From: CAYXAA01 sp964462985
Lineage (GTDB): Bacteria > Pseudomonadota > Alphaproteobacteria > Rhizobiales > Stappiaceae
Direction: 5' to 3'
NCBI GenBank assembly: GCA_964462985.1
Contig: CAYXAA010000025.1
Location: 1-64,000 of the forward strand
Length of the DNA stretch: 64,000 nt
The position numbers and the translations under genes were made by a program. The notes below the pieces were generated by a model that saw only the letters and a program-made list of their open reading frames with translations, was not told where the DNA came from and searched no databases. Position 1 is the stretch's first letter, and every line of letters begins with the position of its first letter. This document shows positions 1 through 7,860 of the stretch, one piece after another.

Positions 1-517
1 GATGACCGAACGACAGCGCGGCGATCATCAGGCCCGGCACGATCTTGTCGCAGATACCGAGAAAGACGGCAGCGTCGAACATCTGGTGCGACAGGCCGAT
101 CGCGGCGGCCATGGCGATGACGTCGCGCGAGAACAGCGACAGCTCCATGCCGGCCTGTCCCTGGGTGACGCCGTCGCACATCGCCGGCACGCCGCTGGCG
201 ACCTGAGCAACGGCGCCGGCCTCGCGGGCGGCCGCGCGGATGAGGTCCGGAAAGCGCTCGTAAGGCTGGTGCGCCGACAGCATGTCGTTGTAGGCGGTGA
301 TGATCGCCAGGTTCGGGACAACGTCGCCGGACAGGCGCTCCTTGTCGGTCATGGCGCAGGCGGCGAAACCATGAGCGAGATTGCCGCAGGACAGCGCGGC
401 GCGACGCGGCCCCTTCTCCCCCGCGGCCCGGATGCGGTCGAGATAGCGGGCGCGGTCGTCGTGGCTGCGCTTGATGATCCGTTCGGTGACGTCGCCGATG
501 CGCGCATGAAGGGTCAT
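1..517 (-). CDS. edd: 6-phosphogluconate dehydratase, N-terminal part (cut by window edge)
   Basis: Entner-Doudoroff enzyme that dehydrates 6-phosphogluconate to 2-keto-3-deoxy-6-phosphogluconate in the cytoplasm. The gene runs off the left edge, so only about 172 N-terminal residues are visible. They match the IlvD/Edd family: an early Cys in the SCGNLAHG segment (about residues 43-50), the NLAIITAYNDMLSAHQPY stretch near 68-85, and the MCDGVTQGQAGMELSLFSRD region typical of Edd, where a cluster-ligating Cys is expected. The start ATG at 517-515 follows a GAGGGAG ribosome-binding site. It lies downstream of zwf on the same strand, across a 138-bp gap that holds a 14-bp AT-rich palindrome. 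IlvD (dihydroxyacid dehydratase) is the only close alternative, and the N-terminal motifs and zwf neighbour favour Edd. Confidence 0.9.
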   Translation of the reverse strand, partial: MTLHARIGDVTERIIKRSHDDRARYLDRIRAAGEKGPRRAALSCGNLAHGFAACAMTDKERLSGDVVPNLAIITAYNDMLSAHQPYERFPDLIRAAAREAGAVAQVASGVPAMCDGVTQGQAGMELSLFSRDVIAMAAAIGLSHQMFDAAVFLGICDKIVPGLMIAALSFGH

Positions 518-563
518 GGGCTGGCACTCCCTCGGTGTCTGCGTGGCCTCGTTTCAGGCGGAC

Positions 564-577
564 TTAAATCGATTTAA
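564..577. promoter_or_regulatory. AT-rich perfect 14-bp palindrome upstream of edd
   Basis: TTAAATCGATTTAA is a perfect palindrome in an otherwise GC-rich 138-bp gap, 47 bp upstream of the edd start. Its right half plus the next base (GATTTAAT, 571-578) also occurs in the AT-rich dyad upstream of the ROK regulator gene (7665-7672). I infer an operator, possibly for the same ROK regulator, letting edd be controlled separately from zwf. Confidence 0.45.
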
Positions 578-655
578 TCGGCTTCAGTAAAGGCCATCTG
601 ACAAGGTTTTAGGGCACAGGTGCGGGGTGGTCCTGCTTCCATCCGCCTGCCGTCC

Positions 656-2128
656 CTAGATCAGATCCTCGAACCAAGTCCGTCCGTCCCGCTCGATCAG
701 GGCGATGGCGGCCGATGGCCCCCAGGTGCCGGAGGTGTAGCCCTTTGGCTGCTGCTTCACGGCCGACCAGGCCTCCAGGATTGGGTCGATCCAGGCCCAG
801 GCCGCGTCAACTTCGTCGCGGCGCATGAACAGGGTCTGGTTGCCGCGGATCACGTCCATGATCAGGCGCTCATAGGCGTCCGGGTTGCGGACCTTGAAGG
901 CGTCGGCGAAGGACATGTCGAGCGGCACCTGGCGCAGCCGCATGCCGCCGGGGCCGGGATCCTTGATCATGATCTGCATCCTCACGCCTTCGTCAGGCTG
1001 CAGCCGGATCACCAGCCGGTTGGCAACAATGGTGCCGGCGTCGGGCGGGAAGATCGAATGCGGGATTGGGCGGAACTGGACGACGATCTCCGACACCCGG
1101 GCGGCGAGCCGCTTGCCGGTCCGCAGGTAGAAGGGCACGCCGGCCCACCGCCAGTTGGCGATGTCGGCCTTGATGGCAACGAAGGTTTCGGTGTCGGAAT
1201 CCGCGCGCCCGAGCTCGTCGAGATAGCCGGGGACGGCGCCGCCGGACGAAGCGCCGGCACGGTACTGACCGCGCACGGTGAAACGTTCGACGGCATCGGC
1301 GTCCATCGGCCGCAATGCCTTCAGGACCTTGAGCTTCTCGTCGCGGACGCTGTCGGCGTCCATCGACTCCGGAGGCTCCATGGCGACGAGACACAGCAGC
1401 TGGAGAATATGGTTCTGCACCATGTCGCGCAGGGCGCCGGCGGTATCGTAGTAGCCGGCGCGGCCTTCGACGCCGAGAGATTCGGCGACGGTGATCTGGA
1501 CGTGGTCGATGTGTGCGGCGTTCCACAGCGGCTCGAACAGGGCATTGGCGAAGCGCAGCGCCATCAGGTTCTGCACCGTCTCTTTGCCGAGATAATGGTC
1601 GATGCGGAAGATCTGATCCTCGCGAAACACCTGGCCGACCGCGGCGTTGACGGCCTTGGCCGAGGCCCCATCCTTGCCGATCGGCTTCTCGATGACGACG
1701 CGGCTCAGGTCGGTGACGAGGCCGCCCGCGCCGATCCGCTTGCAGATCGCGCCGAAGAAGTCGGGCGATACGGCGAGATAGAAGGCACGCACGACCTCGG
1801 GACGCTCGGAGAGCAGGGCGGTGAGCCGGTCCCACCCGGTCTCGGAGGCGGCGTCGACGGCCACGTAGCAGACGCGGCCCAGAAACCGATCGAGCACGGC
1901 GTCGTCGATCGTGTGCACGTGCTCGCGGACGGCGGCTTCGGCCCAGGCCCGGTATTCGTTCTCGTCCATGGCGCGCCGGGCGCAGCCGATGATGCGCGCG
2001 TGATCCGGGATCTGACCGTCGAGATCGCGGTGATAGAGCGCGGGCAGCAGCTTGCGATGGGCAAGGTCGCCGGTGCCGCCGAATACCACCAGATCGAACG
2101 GGGCAACCTCGATGACGCGAACGGCCAT
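656..2128 (-). CDS. zwf: Glucose-6-phosphate 1-dehydrogenase
   Basis: Oxidises glucose-6-phosphate to 6-phosphogluconolactone with NAD(P)+, the entry to the Entner-Doudoroff and oxidative pentose phosphate routes. The 490-residue protein has normal family length. It shows the N-terminal dinucleotide-binding GGTGDLAHRK (about 17-26), the EKPIG segment (147-151) and the substrate-binding/catalytic RIDHYLGKE motif (175-183) with its active-site His. It lies 24 bp downstream of the fructokinase gene on the same strand, so fructose-6-phosphate made there can reach it after isomerisation. A 6-phosphogluconolactonase gene, often found between zwf and edd in this group, is absent here. Identification is secure. 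Confidence 0.97.
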   Translation of the reverse strand: MAVRVIEVAPFDLVVFGGTGDLAHRKLLPALYHRDLDGQIPDHARIIGCARRAMDENEYRAWAEAAVREHVHTIDDAVLDRFLGRVCYVAVDAASETGWDRLTALLSERPEVVRAFYLAVSPDFFGAICKRIGAGGLVTDLSRVVIEKPIGKDGASAKAVNAAVGQVFREDQIFRIDHYLGKETVQNLMALRFANALFEPLWNAAHIDHVQITVAESLGVEGRAGYYDTAGALRDMVQNHILQLLCLVAMEPPESMDADSVRDEKLKVLKALRPMDADAVERFTVRGQYRAGASSGGAVPGYLDELGRADSDTETFVAIKADIANWRWAGVPFYLRTGKRLAARVSEIVVQFRPIPHSIFPPDAGTIVANRLVIRLQPDEGVRMQIMIKDPGPGGMRLRQVPLDMSFADAFKVRNPDAYERLIMDVIRGNQTLFMRRDEVDAAWAWIDPILEAWSAVKQQPKGYTSGTWGPSAAIALIERDGRTWFEDLI

Positions 2129-2152
2129 GGTTTCGGTCCTTGTTGTCGAGTC

Positions 2153-3094
2153 TCAAGCGGCAGAGGTGGTGGCGGCAAGGTCGGCGCGCGTGGGTAGATC
2201 CGCCCCGCGGCGCGCGCAGGTGATCGCTGCTGCTGCGGCGGCGAAGGTCAACGCCTGCGCAAGTGTGGCCTCGTCGAGGGTCGATAGCGCCTCGATTGCA
2301 AGCAGCCCCCGGTCGGCGAGCGCGGTCAGGAGCGCGGCCTGGAACGTGTCGCCGGCACCGACGGTGTCGACCACGGCGACGTTCCGGCCCGGCACCGCGA
2401 CCCGCCGTCCGCCGGCAAAGGCCTCCGCGCCTTCGCTGCCGCGGGTGACGACGATGAGCCGGGGGCCGCGGTCGAGCCAGTCCGTCGCGACGGCGGCAGC
2501 ATCAGTGCCGGGATAAAGGCTCGCCATGTCCTCGGCACTGATTTTCAGGATATGGACATGCGGCAGCAGCGCATCGAGGCGGGCGCGCCATCGCTCCATT
2601 TCGGGCACCACCGTCGGGCGCACGTTGGGATCGTAGGCGATCACGCGCCGGCTGCTTTCGCGCTTCACCAGCGCGAGCAGACTGTCGCCGACAGGCTCGA
2701 CCAGCGTGGAGAAAGAGCCGATATGGACCGCGGCGCAGTCCTCGCCGAGATCGGGCAGGTCGTCGCTGGTGACCATGCGGTCCGCGGCACCGATGCCGTA
2801 GAAGGAGTAGGCCGGCGATCCGTCGGGCCCGACACCGACGAGGCTCAGCGTTGTCGGCGCGTCCTTCAGCGCCACATGGGTAAGATCGACGCCCTCGGCG
2901 GCGAGCGCCGCCTGGAGCCTGCGCCCCAGCATGTCCCGCGACAGACCGCCGAAATAGGCGACGGGCAGGCCGAGCCGGGCAAGGCCGACGGCAACGTTAA
3001 ACGGCGAGCCGCCGATCCGCGCGTCGAAGGCGAGGCCGGACGGGGTTTCTTCGCCAAACAGGTCGTAAAGCGCTTCACCGCAAACGAGGATCAT
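2153..3094 (-). CDS. frcK: PfkB-family fructokinase
   Basis: Predicted cytoplasmic ATP-dependent sugar kinase phosphorylating incoming fructose. The 313-residue protein has the PfkB/ribokinase signatures: N-terminal GGSPFNVA (28-35) for sugar binding, DPNVRP (155-160), and the C-terminal anion-hole DTVGAGDTF (243-251), whose Asp (about 249) is the catalytic base. It begins 18 bp after the ABC ATPase gene and 24 bp before zwf, which fits one transcript. In Sinorhizobium the fructose ABC operon frcBCA also ends with a kinase gene, frcK, which supports both name and substrate. A 2-keto-3-deoxygluconate kinase would be the main alternative in this superfamily, but context argues for fructose. Confidence 0.85.
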   Translation of the reverse strand: MILVCGEALYDLFGEETPSGLAFDARIGGSPFNVAVGLARLGLPVAYFGGLSRDMLGRRLQAALAAEGVDLTHVALKDAPTTLSLVGVGPDGSPAYSFYGIGAADRMVTSDDLPDLGEDCAAVHIGSFSTLVEPVGDSLLALVKRESSRRVIAYDPNVRPTVVPEMERWRARLDALLPHVHILKISAEDMASLYPGTDAAAVATDWLDRGPRLIVVTRGSEGAEAFAGGRRVAVPGRNVAVVDTVGAGDTFQAALLTALADRGLLAIEALSTLDEATLAQALTFAAAAAAITCARRGADLPTRADLAATTSAA

Positions 3095-3112
3095 GGTTCG
3101 TGAACTTCTCCT

Positions 3113-3898
3113 TCACGCCGCGCGGGCGTGCTCGGGTGGCTCCATCGCACCGGTCATGATTGCCACCGCGTCCGACATGGAGAAATCGCCCGGTCTGATC
3201 ACGGCGTGACGACGACCGAGTCGATGGATGTGGATCCGGTCGGCGACTTCGAACACGTGCGGCATGTTGTGGGAGATCAGCACGATCGGCAGGCCGCGGG
3301 CGCGCACGTCCTTGATGAGCTCCAGCACACGCCGGCTCTCCTTGACCCCAAGGGCGGCGGTCGGCTCGTCCATGATCACGACCTTGGATCCAAAGGCGGC
3401 GGCGCGGGCAACGGCAACGCCCTGGCGTTGGCCGCCGGAAAGGGTTTCCACCGCCTGATTGATGTTCTGGATCGTCATCAGCCCGAGTTCGGACAGCTTC
3501 TGGCGGGCGATCTCCTGCATCTTCCTGCGATCGAGCCGCCGGAACAGACGGCCGAGCAATCCCTGCTGCTTGATCTCGCGACCCAGGAACATGTTATCGG
3601 CGATCGACAATGCCGGGGACAGGGCAAGGTTCTGGTAGACGGTTTCGATGCCGGCCTCGCGCGCTTCCATGGGTGAGGCAAACCGGACAGGCTTCCCGTC
3701 GAGCCGGATCTCGCCCTCGTCAACGCGGATCGCGCCCGACAACGCCTTGATCAGCGAGGACTTGCCGGCGCCGTTGTCACCGATCACGGCAAGGATCTCG
3801 CCGGGATAGAGGTCGAAGTCGGCGTGGTTGAGCGCCGTGACGCGGCCGTAGCGCTTGACCAGGCCGCGGGCGGAAAGGATCGGTTCCTGGGTGGTCAT
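3113..3898 (-). CDS. frcA: Fructose ABC transporter ATP-binding protein
   Basis: ATPase energising the CUT2-type sugar importer encoded by the two upstream genes. The 261-residue protein has one nucleotide-binding domain, unlike the double-domain RbsA type: Walker A GDNGAGKS (40-47), Q-loop Gln near 89, signature LSGGQ (153-157) and Walker B VVIMDEPT (173-180). I chose the ATG at 3898-3896 because it overlaps the permease stop codon as ATGA and is followed by a normal single-domain N-terminus; upstream codons in the same frame lie inside the permease gene. A single-domain ATPase with a CUT2 permease is the Frc arrangement described in Sinorhizobium. Confidence 0.9.
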   Translation of the reverse strand: MTTQEPILSARGLVKRYGRVTALNHADFDLYPGEILAVIGDNGAGKSSLIKALSGAIRVDEGEIRLDGKPVRFASPMEAREAGIETVYQNLALSPALSIADNMFLGREIKQQGLLGRLFRRLDRRKMQEIARQKLSELGLMTIQNINQAVETLSGGQRQGVAVARAAAFGSKVVIMDEPTAALGVKESRRVLELIKDVRARGLPIVLISHNMPHVFEVADRIHIHRLGRRHAVIRPGDFSMSDAVAIMTGAMEPPEHARAA

Positions 3899-4977
3899 GC
3901 CGAAAGCTTCCTGATCCATTGGTCGATCGCGACCGCGATGATGGTGAGCCAGCCGATGGCAAAGACCTGCCACAGCACGTCGACGCCAACGAGGCGGAGA
4001 CCGGAGTTAAAGACTCCGACGATCAGCGCCCCCATGAGCGGACCGATGATCGAGCCGCGGCCGCCGAACAGCGAGATGCCGCCAATCACCACGGCGGTGA
4101 TGGACTGAAGGTTGGCTTCTTGGAAGCTCTGCGGGCTGACGGAGCCGACGCGGCCGATCGCGGCCCAGGCGCCGATGGCGCAGACGAGGCCGGCGAGCAT
4201 GTAGACGGAGACAAGCACACGGTCGGTGCGGATGCCGGAGAGTTCTGCCGCCTCCTTGTCGTCGCCGACGGCGTAGACGTGGCGCCCCCAGGCGGTGCGG
4301 TTCAGGCAGTACCACAGCACGGCGAAGATCAGCACCATCAGGATCGAGCCGTAGGTCACCTGTGCGCCGCCGATTGCAACTCCCTCGCCGAAGAGCTTCA
4401 GCAGCGGCGCCTGGTCGTCGAGCGTCTGGCTGCGGATCGACTGCGCGCCGGAGAGCCAGAGGTTGAGCGCAAAGAAGATGTTCCAGGTGCCGAGGGTGAC
4501 GATGAAGGGCGGCAGCCTCACTCTCGTCACCAGGAAACCGTTCAGCGCGCCTGCCGCCATGCCGCCGACGAAGCCGGCAATAATGGCGAGCGGGGTCGGC
4601 AGGCCGACGGAGACGGCCAGATGACCCATGACCACCGACATCAGCACCATAATGGCGCCGACCGACAGGTCGATGCCCGCTGTCAGGATCACCAGGCTCT
4701 GCGCCGCTGCGAGAATGCCGATGATCGAGACCTGCTGCATGATCAGCGACATGTTGAAGGCGGAGAAGAAGCGGCCGCCGGCAAGCACGCCGAACGCGGC
4801 GATGCTGATCAGCAGCACGATCACCGGCACCATCGTCGGATTGGCGTGCAGAAAGTGTTGTGCCTTGTCGAGCAGCGTCTTGTCGTGGCTTTCGAATTCC
4901 GCGACGCGATCGTCGCTGTTGTCGAGCGCGCGCTCGAAGTCCTGATGGCCGCGTGCGGCCTCGGTCGCTTCGCTCAT
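3895..4977 (-). CDS. frcC: Fructose ABC transporter permease
   Basis: Inner-membrane channel subunit of a CUT2 (ribose/xylose/fructose-type) importer. The 360-residue product has many hydrophobic segments, an N-terminal cytoplasmic stretch rich in charged residues (about 1-45), and the family's typical GGISLFGGRGS loop near the C-terminus. The start ATG at 4977-4975 is preceded by GGGAGG with a 6-nt spacer; a longer reading to 5052 has no such support. Its stop overlaps the ATPase start. It lies 253 bp downstream of the binding-protein gene, across a strong hairpin, a layout often associated with higher expression of the binding protein than of the membrane subunits. Confidence 0.9.
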   Translation of the reverse strand: MSEATEAARGHQDFERALDNSDDRVAEFESHDKTLLDKAQHFLHANPTMVPVIVLLISIAAFGVLAGGRFFSAFNMSLIMQQVSIIGILAAAQSLVILTAGIDLSVGAIMVLMSVVMGHLAVSVGLPTPLAIIAGFVGGMAAGALNGFLVTRVRLPPFIVTLGTWNIFFALNLWLSGAQSIRSQTLDDQAPLLKLFGEGVAIGGAQVTYGSILMVLIFAVLWYCLNRTAWGRHVYAVGDDKEAAELSGIRTDRVLVSVYMLAGLVCAIGAWAAIGRVGSVSPQSFQEANLQSITAVVIGGISLFGGRGSIIGPLMGALIVGVFNSGLRLVGVDVLWQVFAIGWLTIIAVAIDQWIRKLSA

Positions 4978-5171
4978 GCCCGTCCTCCCGGTGCCATGCT
5001 TGTCTCCACGGTACCTGCGCGCTTCACGCCTGTTGTGGCCGGTGTCAGGCACCGGACATCCTCACTGTCCGTCGCCGGCATCGGCAATTTGTTATCGTTG
5101 TTATCGGTTCGCAGGCCCATGTCCCGTCTCTTGCCGTCGCCGAAGTGTACCAGCGGATCCGGCGCACGTCC

Positions 5172-5197
5172 CCGCCCGCCGGGTGTCCGGCGGGCGG
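5172..5197 (-). other. GC-rich 11-bp hairpin between binding-protein and permease genes
   Basis: A perfect 11-bp inverted repeat (left arm ending CGCCCGCCGG, right arm CCGGCGGGCG) around a 4-nt loop lies just after the stop codon of the binding-protein gene. No T-run follows on the minus strand, so it is better read as an mRNA-stabilising or partly terminating stem than as a full intrinsic terminator. Confidence 0.6.
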
Positions 5198-5230
5198 AGC
5201 GCAGTCGAGCGCAGTCTCATCCGGCTGCGG

Positions 5231-6247
5231 TCAGCCCCAGCACTTCTCCAGGCCTTCGGCGGAGTCGATCGACTCCACGCCTTCCACCGGCTTGTCGGTG
5301 ATCAGCGTGACGCCGGTGTCGAAGAAGTCGAGGCCGGGGGTGTTTTCCGGCTTGGCGCCGGAGTCGGCCCAGGCCTTGATCGCCTCAATACCCTTAGAAG
5401 CCATCAGCAGCGGATATTGCTGCGAGGTCGCCCCGATCACGCCCTCCTTGACGTTCTCCACGCCCGGGCAGCCGCCGTCGACGGAAACGATCAGGACATC
5501 GTCCTGCTTGCCGAAGGATTTCAGCGCCTCGTAGGCGCCCGCGGCCGCCGGCTCGTTGATCGTGTAGACGACGTTGATGTCCGGATCGCGCTGCAGCAGG
5601 TTCTCCATCGCCTTGCGGCCGCCTTCCTCGTTGCCCGAGGTCACGTCGTGCCCAACGATGCGGGGGTCGTCCTCGTCCCCGATCGTGTTCTCGTCCTTGA
5701 TGTCGATGCCGAAGCCCTTGAGGAAGCCCTGGTCGCGCAGCACATCCACTGACGGGGCGCTGGGCGAGAGGTCGAGCAGGGCAATCTTGGCGTTCGCCGC
5801 CTCATCGCCGAGGGTCTTGGCGGCCCAGGCGCCGATCAGTTCACCAGCCTTGAAGTTGTCGGTGGCAAAGGTGGCATCGGCCGAATCGATCGGCTCCAGC
5901 GGCGTGTCGAGTGCGATCACCAGCATGCCGGCATCGCGGGCCTTTTGGACGACCGGCACGATCGCCTTGGTGTCGGAGGCGGTGATCAGGATGCCCTTGG
6001 CACCGGAGGCAATGCAGGTCTCGACGGCCTGAACCTGGGTCTCGTGGTCTCCGTCGATCTTGCCGGCGTAGGTCTGCAGCTCGATGCCGAGCTCCTGGGC
6101 CTTGGCGGTGGCGCCTTCCTTCATCTTGACGAAGAACGGGTTGATGTCGGTCTTGGTGATAAGGCAGGCGGAGATGTCGGCCGACAGCGCCGGGGTGGCG
6201 CCGACCAGCGCAAACAACGAGCAGGTCAGAGCGAGCTTGCGGATCAT
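5231..6247 (-). CDS. frcB: Periplasmic sugar (fructose) binding protein of ABC transporter
   Basis: Periplasmic receptor that delivers sugar to the FrcC/FrcA importer. The 338-residue protein starts with a classical signal peptide (basic MIRK, hydrophobic core, likely cleavage after residue 22 at ALS-AD), followed by a periplasmic-binding type 1 (RbsB-like) fold: the ILITASDTKAI region, the ALDTPLEP segment and the VSVDGGCPG segment. The ATG at 6247-6245 follows GGGAGGAA. An in-frame extension to 6646 overlaps the regulator gene and would bury the signal peptide, so I rejected it. It lies 22 bp downstream of the ROK regulator gene and is followed by a hairpin before the permease. Confidence 0.92.
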   Translation of the reverse strand: MIRKLALTCSLFALVGATPALSADISACLITKTDINPFFVKMKEGATAKAQELGIELQTYAGKIDGDHETQVQAVETCIASGAKGILITASDTKAIVPVVQKARDAGMLVIALDTPLEPIDSADATFATDNFKAGELIGAWAAKTLGDEAANAKIALLDLSPSAPSVDVLRDQGFLKGFGIDIKDENTIGDEDDPRIVGHDVTSGNEEGGRKAMENLLQRDPDINVVYTINEPAAAGAYEALKSFGKQDDVLIVSVDGGCPGVENVKEGVIGATSQQYPLLMASKGIEAIKAWADSGAKPENTPGLDFFDTGVTLITDKPVEGVESIDSAEGLEKCWG

Positions 6248-6269
6248 CTGTTGGGTTCCTCCCTGGTCC

Positions 6270-7577
6270 TCAGTGATTCGACGCCCTGGAGCCGACCAGT
6301 TCTGCTCCGGGGTGTAGCCGGGCCGCTGCTGCGGCCGGTCCGATTGCGCGCTCGTTCCCGGCTTCTGCGGACGGGATCGATGCGCGCGGTGAAAAGTTGA
6401 AGAACATCGGCAGGCTGGCGGCGCCGATCGCGCCGGCGTCCTGGCCGAAGGAGCCGCGCACGATCCGCGGCGGCTGCCGCGCCTCCGGCGCTGTCGCGGC
6501 GAGGCATTCGCCGAGACGGGTGATGAGCCGGTCGACCAGGCCGCCATCGATATCGGCATCGACCACCAGCATCGGGACGTCGACGACGGCATGAGCCGAC
6601 CACACCGCCGGCACCAGGGCCTCGACACAGTCCTCGAGCCATTCATCGACGGCGGGATGTCCCGCCTCCACGACGGTTTCGAGGTCGGCGCGGTCGCTCG
6701 TGCGGCGGCCGTGATGTGCGAGATGGCGATCGAGGGCGGCGAGCGAGGCGCGGGCGATCAGCAGTTCGAACGGACCAGCCGGCGGCGGGGCGGATTCGAG
6801 CCGGCTCGGCGGCACGGGCATGACGGCGAAATGGCCGGCGTTGCCGCTGACGCCGCGCAGACAGTCGCCGTTGCAGACCACGCCGCCACCGATCGCAGCT
6901 CCGAGGAAGAGGTAGAGGAAATCGTCGCTGCAGCGGCCGACACCGTGGAACAGCTCGGCAATCGCCGCGGCCGTGGCGTCGTTCTCGCAAAACACCGGAA
7001 AGTCGACCACCTCCTCCAGAAAGGTCTCGAAATGAACTTCCTCCCACAAGCGGAAAGTCTCTCCGGGCAAGCCGAGTTCCCGCAGCCAGGCGCCAAGATT
7101 GAAGGGCATGCCGAGCCCGATGCCGGCAATGCGCGGACGCTGGGAAGGATCGAGCAGTTCGATCAGCGCGGTGATGTCGCGCGCGATCACGTCGCGGGCC
7201 TTTTCCGGCGACGGCAGGATCATGTCATGGGTGCTGCGGCCGATGACGCGGCCAGAGAAGTCGACCAGAACCGTCTCGATCGAGGTACGGTCGAGCCGGA
7301 TGCCTATGCCAAACGCGCCGCCGGCAGCAAGGCGCAGCATGGTCGCGGGCTGGCCGCGGCCGCCATCGTGACGCTTGCCGATCGTCTCGATCAGACCCTC
7401 GGCCTCAAGATCCTGGATGATGCCACCGATCGCCGCGTTGGTTAGCTGGGCGAGGCGAGCAAGATCGGCCTTCGAAGCCTCGCCGACCCGGCGCATGACC
7501 TGAAGCACGATACGCTCGTTGTACCGTCTGACCTGGACGGAATTGGAACCGCGTCCGCTGCGAGGCCGCTTCGCCAC
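6270..7577 (-). CDS. frcR: ROK-family transcriptional regulator of the fructose operon
   Basis: Predicted sugar-responsive repressor. It has an N-terminal winged helix-turn-helix (about residues 15-65, with the SKADLARLAQLTNAAIG helices) fused to a ROK sugar-kinase-like domain containing GIGIRLDR and FGQDAGAIGAA-type segments. The GTG start at 7577-7575 has an AAGGGAG ribosome-binding site; ATG codons at 7622 and 7631 are in frame but lack a good site. The zinc-binding CxCxxxxC cluster typical of many ROK proteins is not obvious. It is the first gene of the fructose cassette, 22 bp before the binding-protein gene. An AT-rich dyad upstream may be its own operator. The name is by position and analogy with Sinorhizobium; the effector is unproven. 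Confidence 0.8.
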   Translation of the reverse strand: MAKRPRSGRGSNSVQVRRYNERIVLQVMRRVGEASKADLARLAQLTNAAIGGIIQDLEAEGLIETIGKRHDGGRGQPATMLRLAAGGAFGIGIRLDRTSIETVLVDFSGRVIGRSTHDMILPSPEKARDVIARDITALIELLDPSQRPRIAGIGLGMPFNLGAWLRELGLPGETFRLWEEVHFETFLEEVVDFPVFCENDATAAAIAELFHGVGRCSDDFLYLFLGAAIGGGVVCNGDCLRGVSGNAGHFAVMPVPPSRLESAPPPAGPFELLIARASLAALDRHLAHHGRRTSDRADLETVVEAGHPAVDEWLEDCVEALVPAVWSAHAVVDVPMLVVDADIDGGLVDRLITRLGECLAATAPEARQPPRIVRGSFGQDAGAIGAASLPMFFNFSPRASIPSAEAGNERAIGPAAAAARLHPGAELVGSRASNH

Positions 7578-7652
7578 GTCGCTCCCTTCCCTGGTCGCCT
7601 GCCCCTCTCGCACGTCCCGCATCGACACCACTGTTCGCCGTGGGACACACCC

Positions 7653-7675
7653 TTAATTTTACTTGATTTAATTAA
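7653..7675. promoter_or_regulatory. 23-bp AT-rich dyad, candidate ROK operator
   Basis: TTAATT (7653-7658) and AATTAA (7670-7675) form inverted 6-bp arms of a 23-bp dyad about 76 bp upstream of the ROK regulator start. AT-rich dyads of about this length are typical operators of Mlc/NagC-type ROK repressors. It contains GATTTAAT, also found upstream of edd. Autoregulation is inferred. Confidence 0.5.
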
Positions 7676-7785
7676 TAATGCACGGTGGTGCGGCTGTGTC
7701 AACGGGGCGGCCGCATCCGTCGGACAGAAGGGAAAGGTTCGCCCTTGCCGTATCGTGCCAATGCGGCAAACTGGGGTTGAAGGTG

Positions 7786-7800
7786 TTGAAAGCGCTTTAA
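7786..7800. promoter_or_regulatory. AAAGCGCTTT palindrome, LacI-like operator candidate
   Basis: A perfect 10-bp palindrome (7789-7798), flanked by TTG and AA, lies between the divergent ROK regulator and adenine deaminase genes, about 60 bp before the deaminase start. A CG-centred GAAA-GCGC-TTT pattern resembles LacI-family operators. No LacI-type gene is present in the window, so the binding protein is unknown. Confidence 0.4.
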
Positions 7801-7860
7801 TTCCGGTTTGCGGTGTCCTCACTTGTGGCCGCTGACCGAAACCTCACCGAGGAATTCGCC

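Noticed and set aside
620..2197. 525-codon open frame antisense to zwf
   Set aside because: zwf motifs on the minus strand are unambiguous; the antisense frame is open only because of high GC at third positions.
3919..5301. 460-codon open frame antisense to the fructose permease
   Set aside because: Low-complexity charged translation with no domain; opposite strand holds a clear CUT2 permease.
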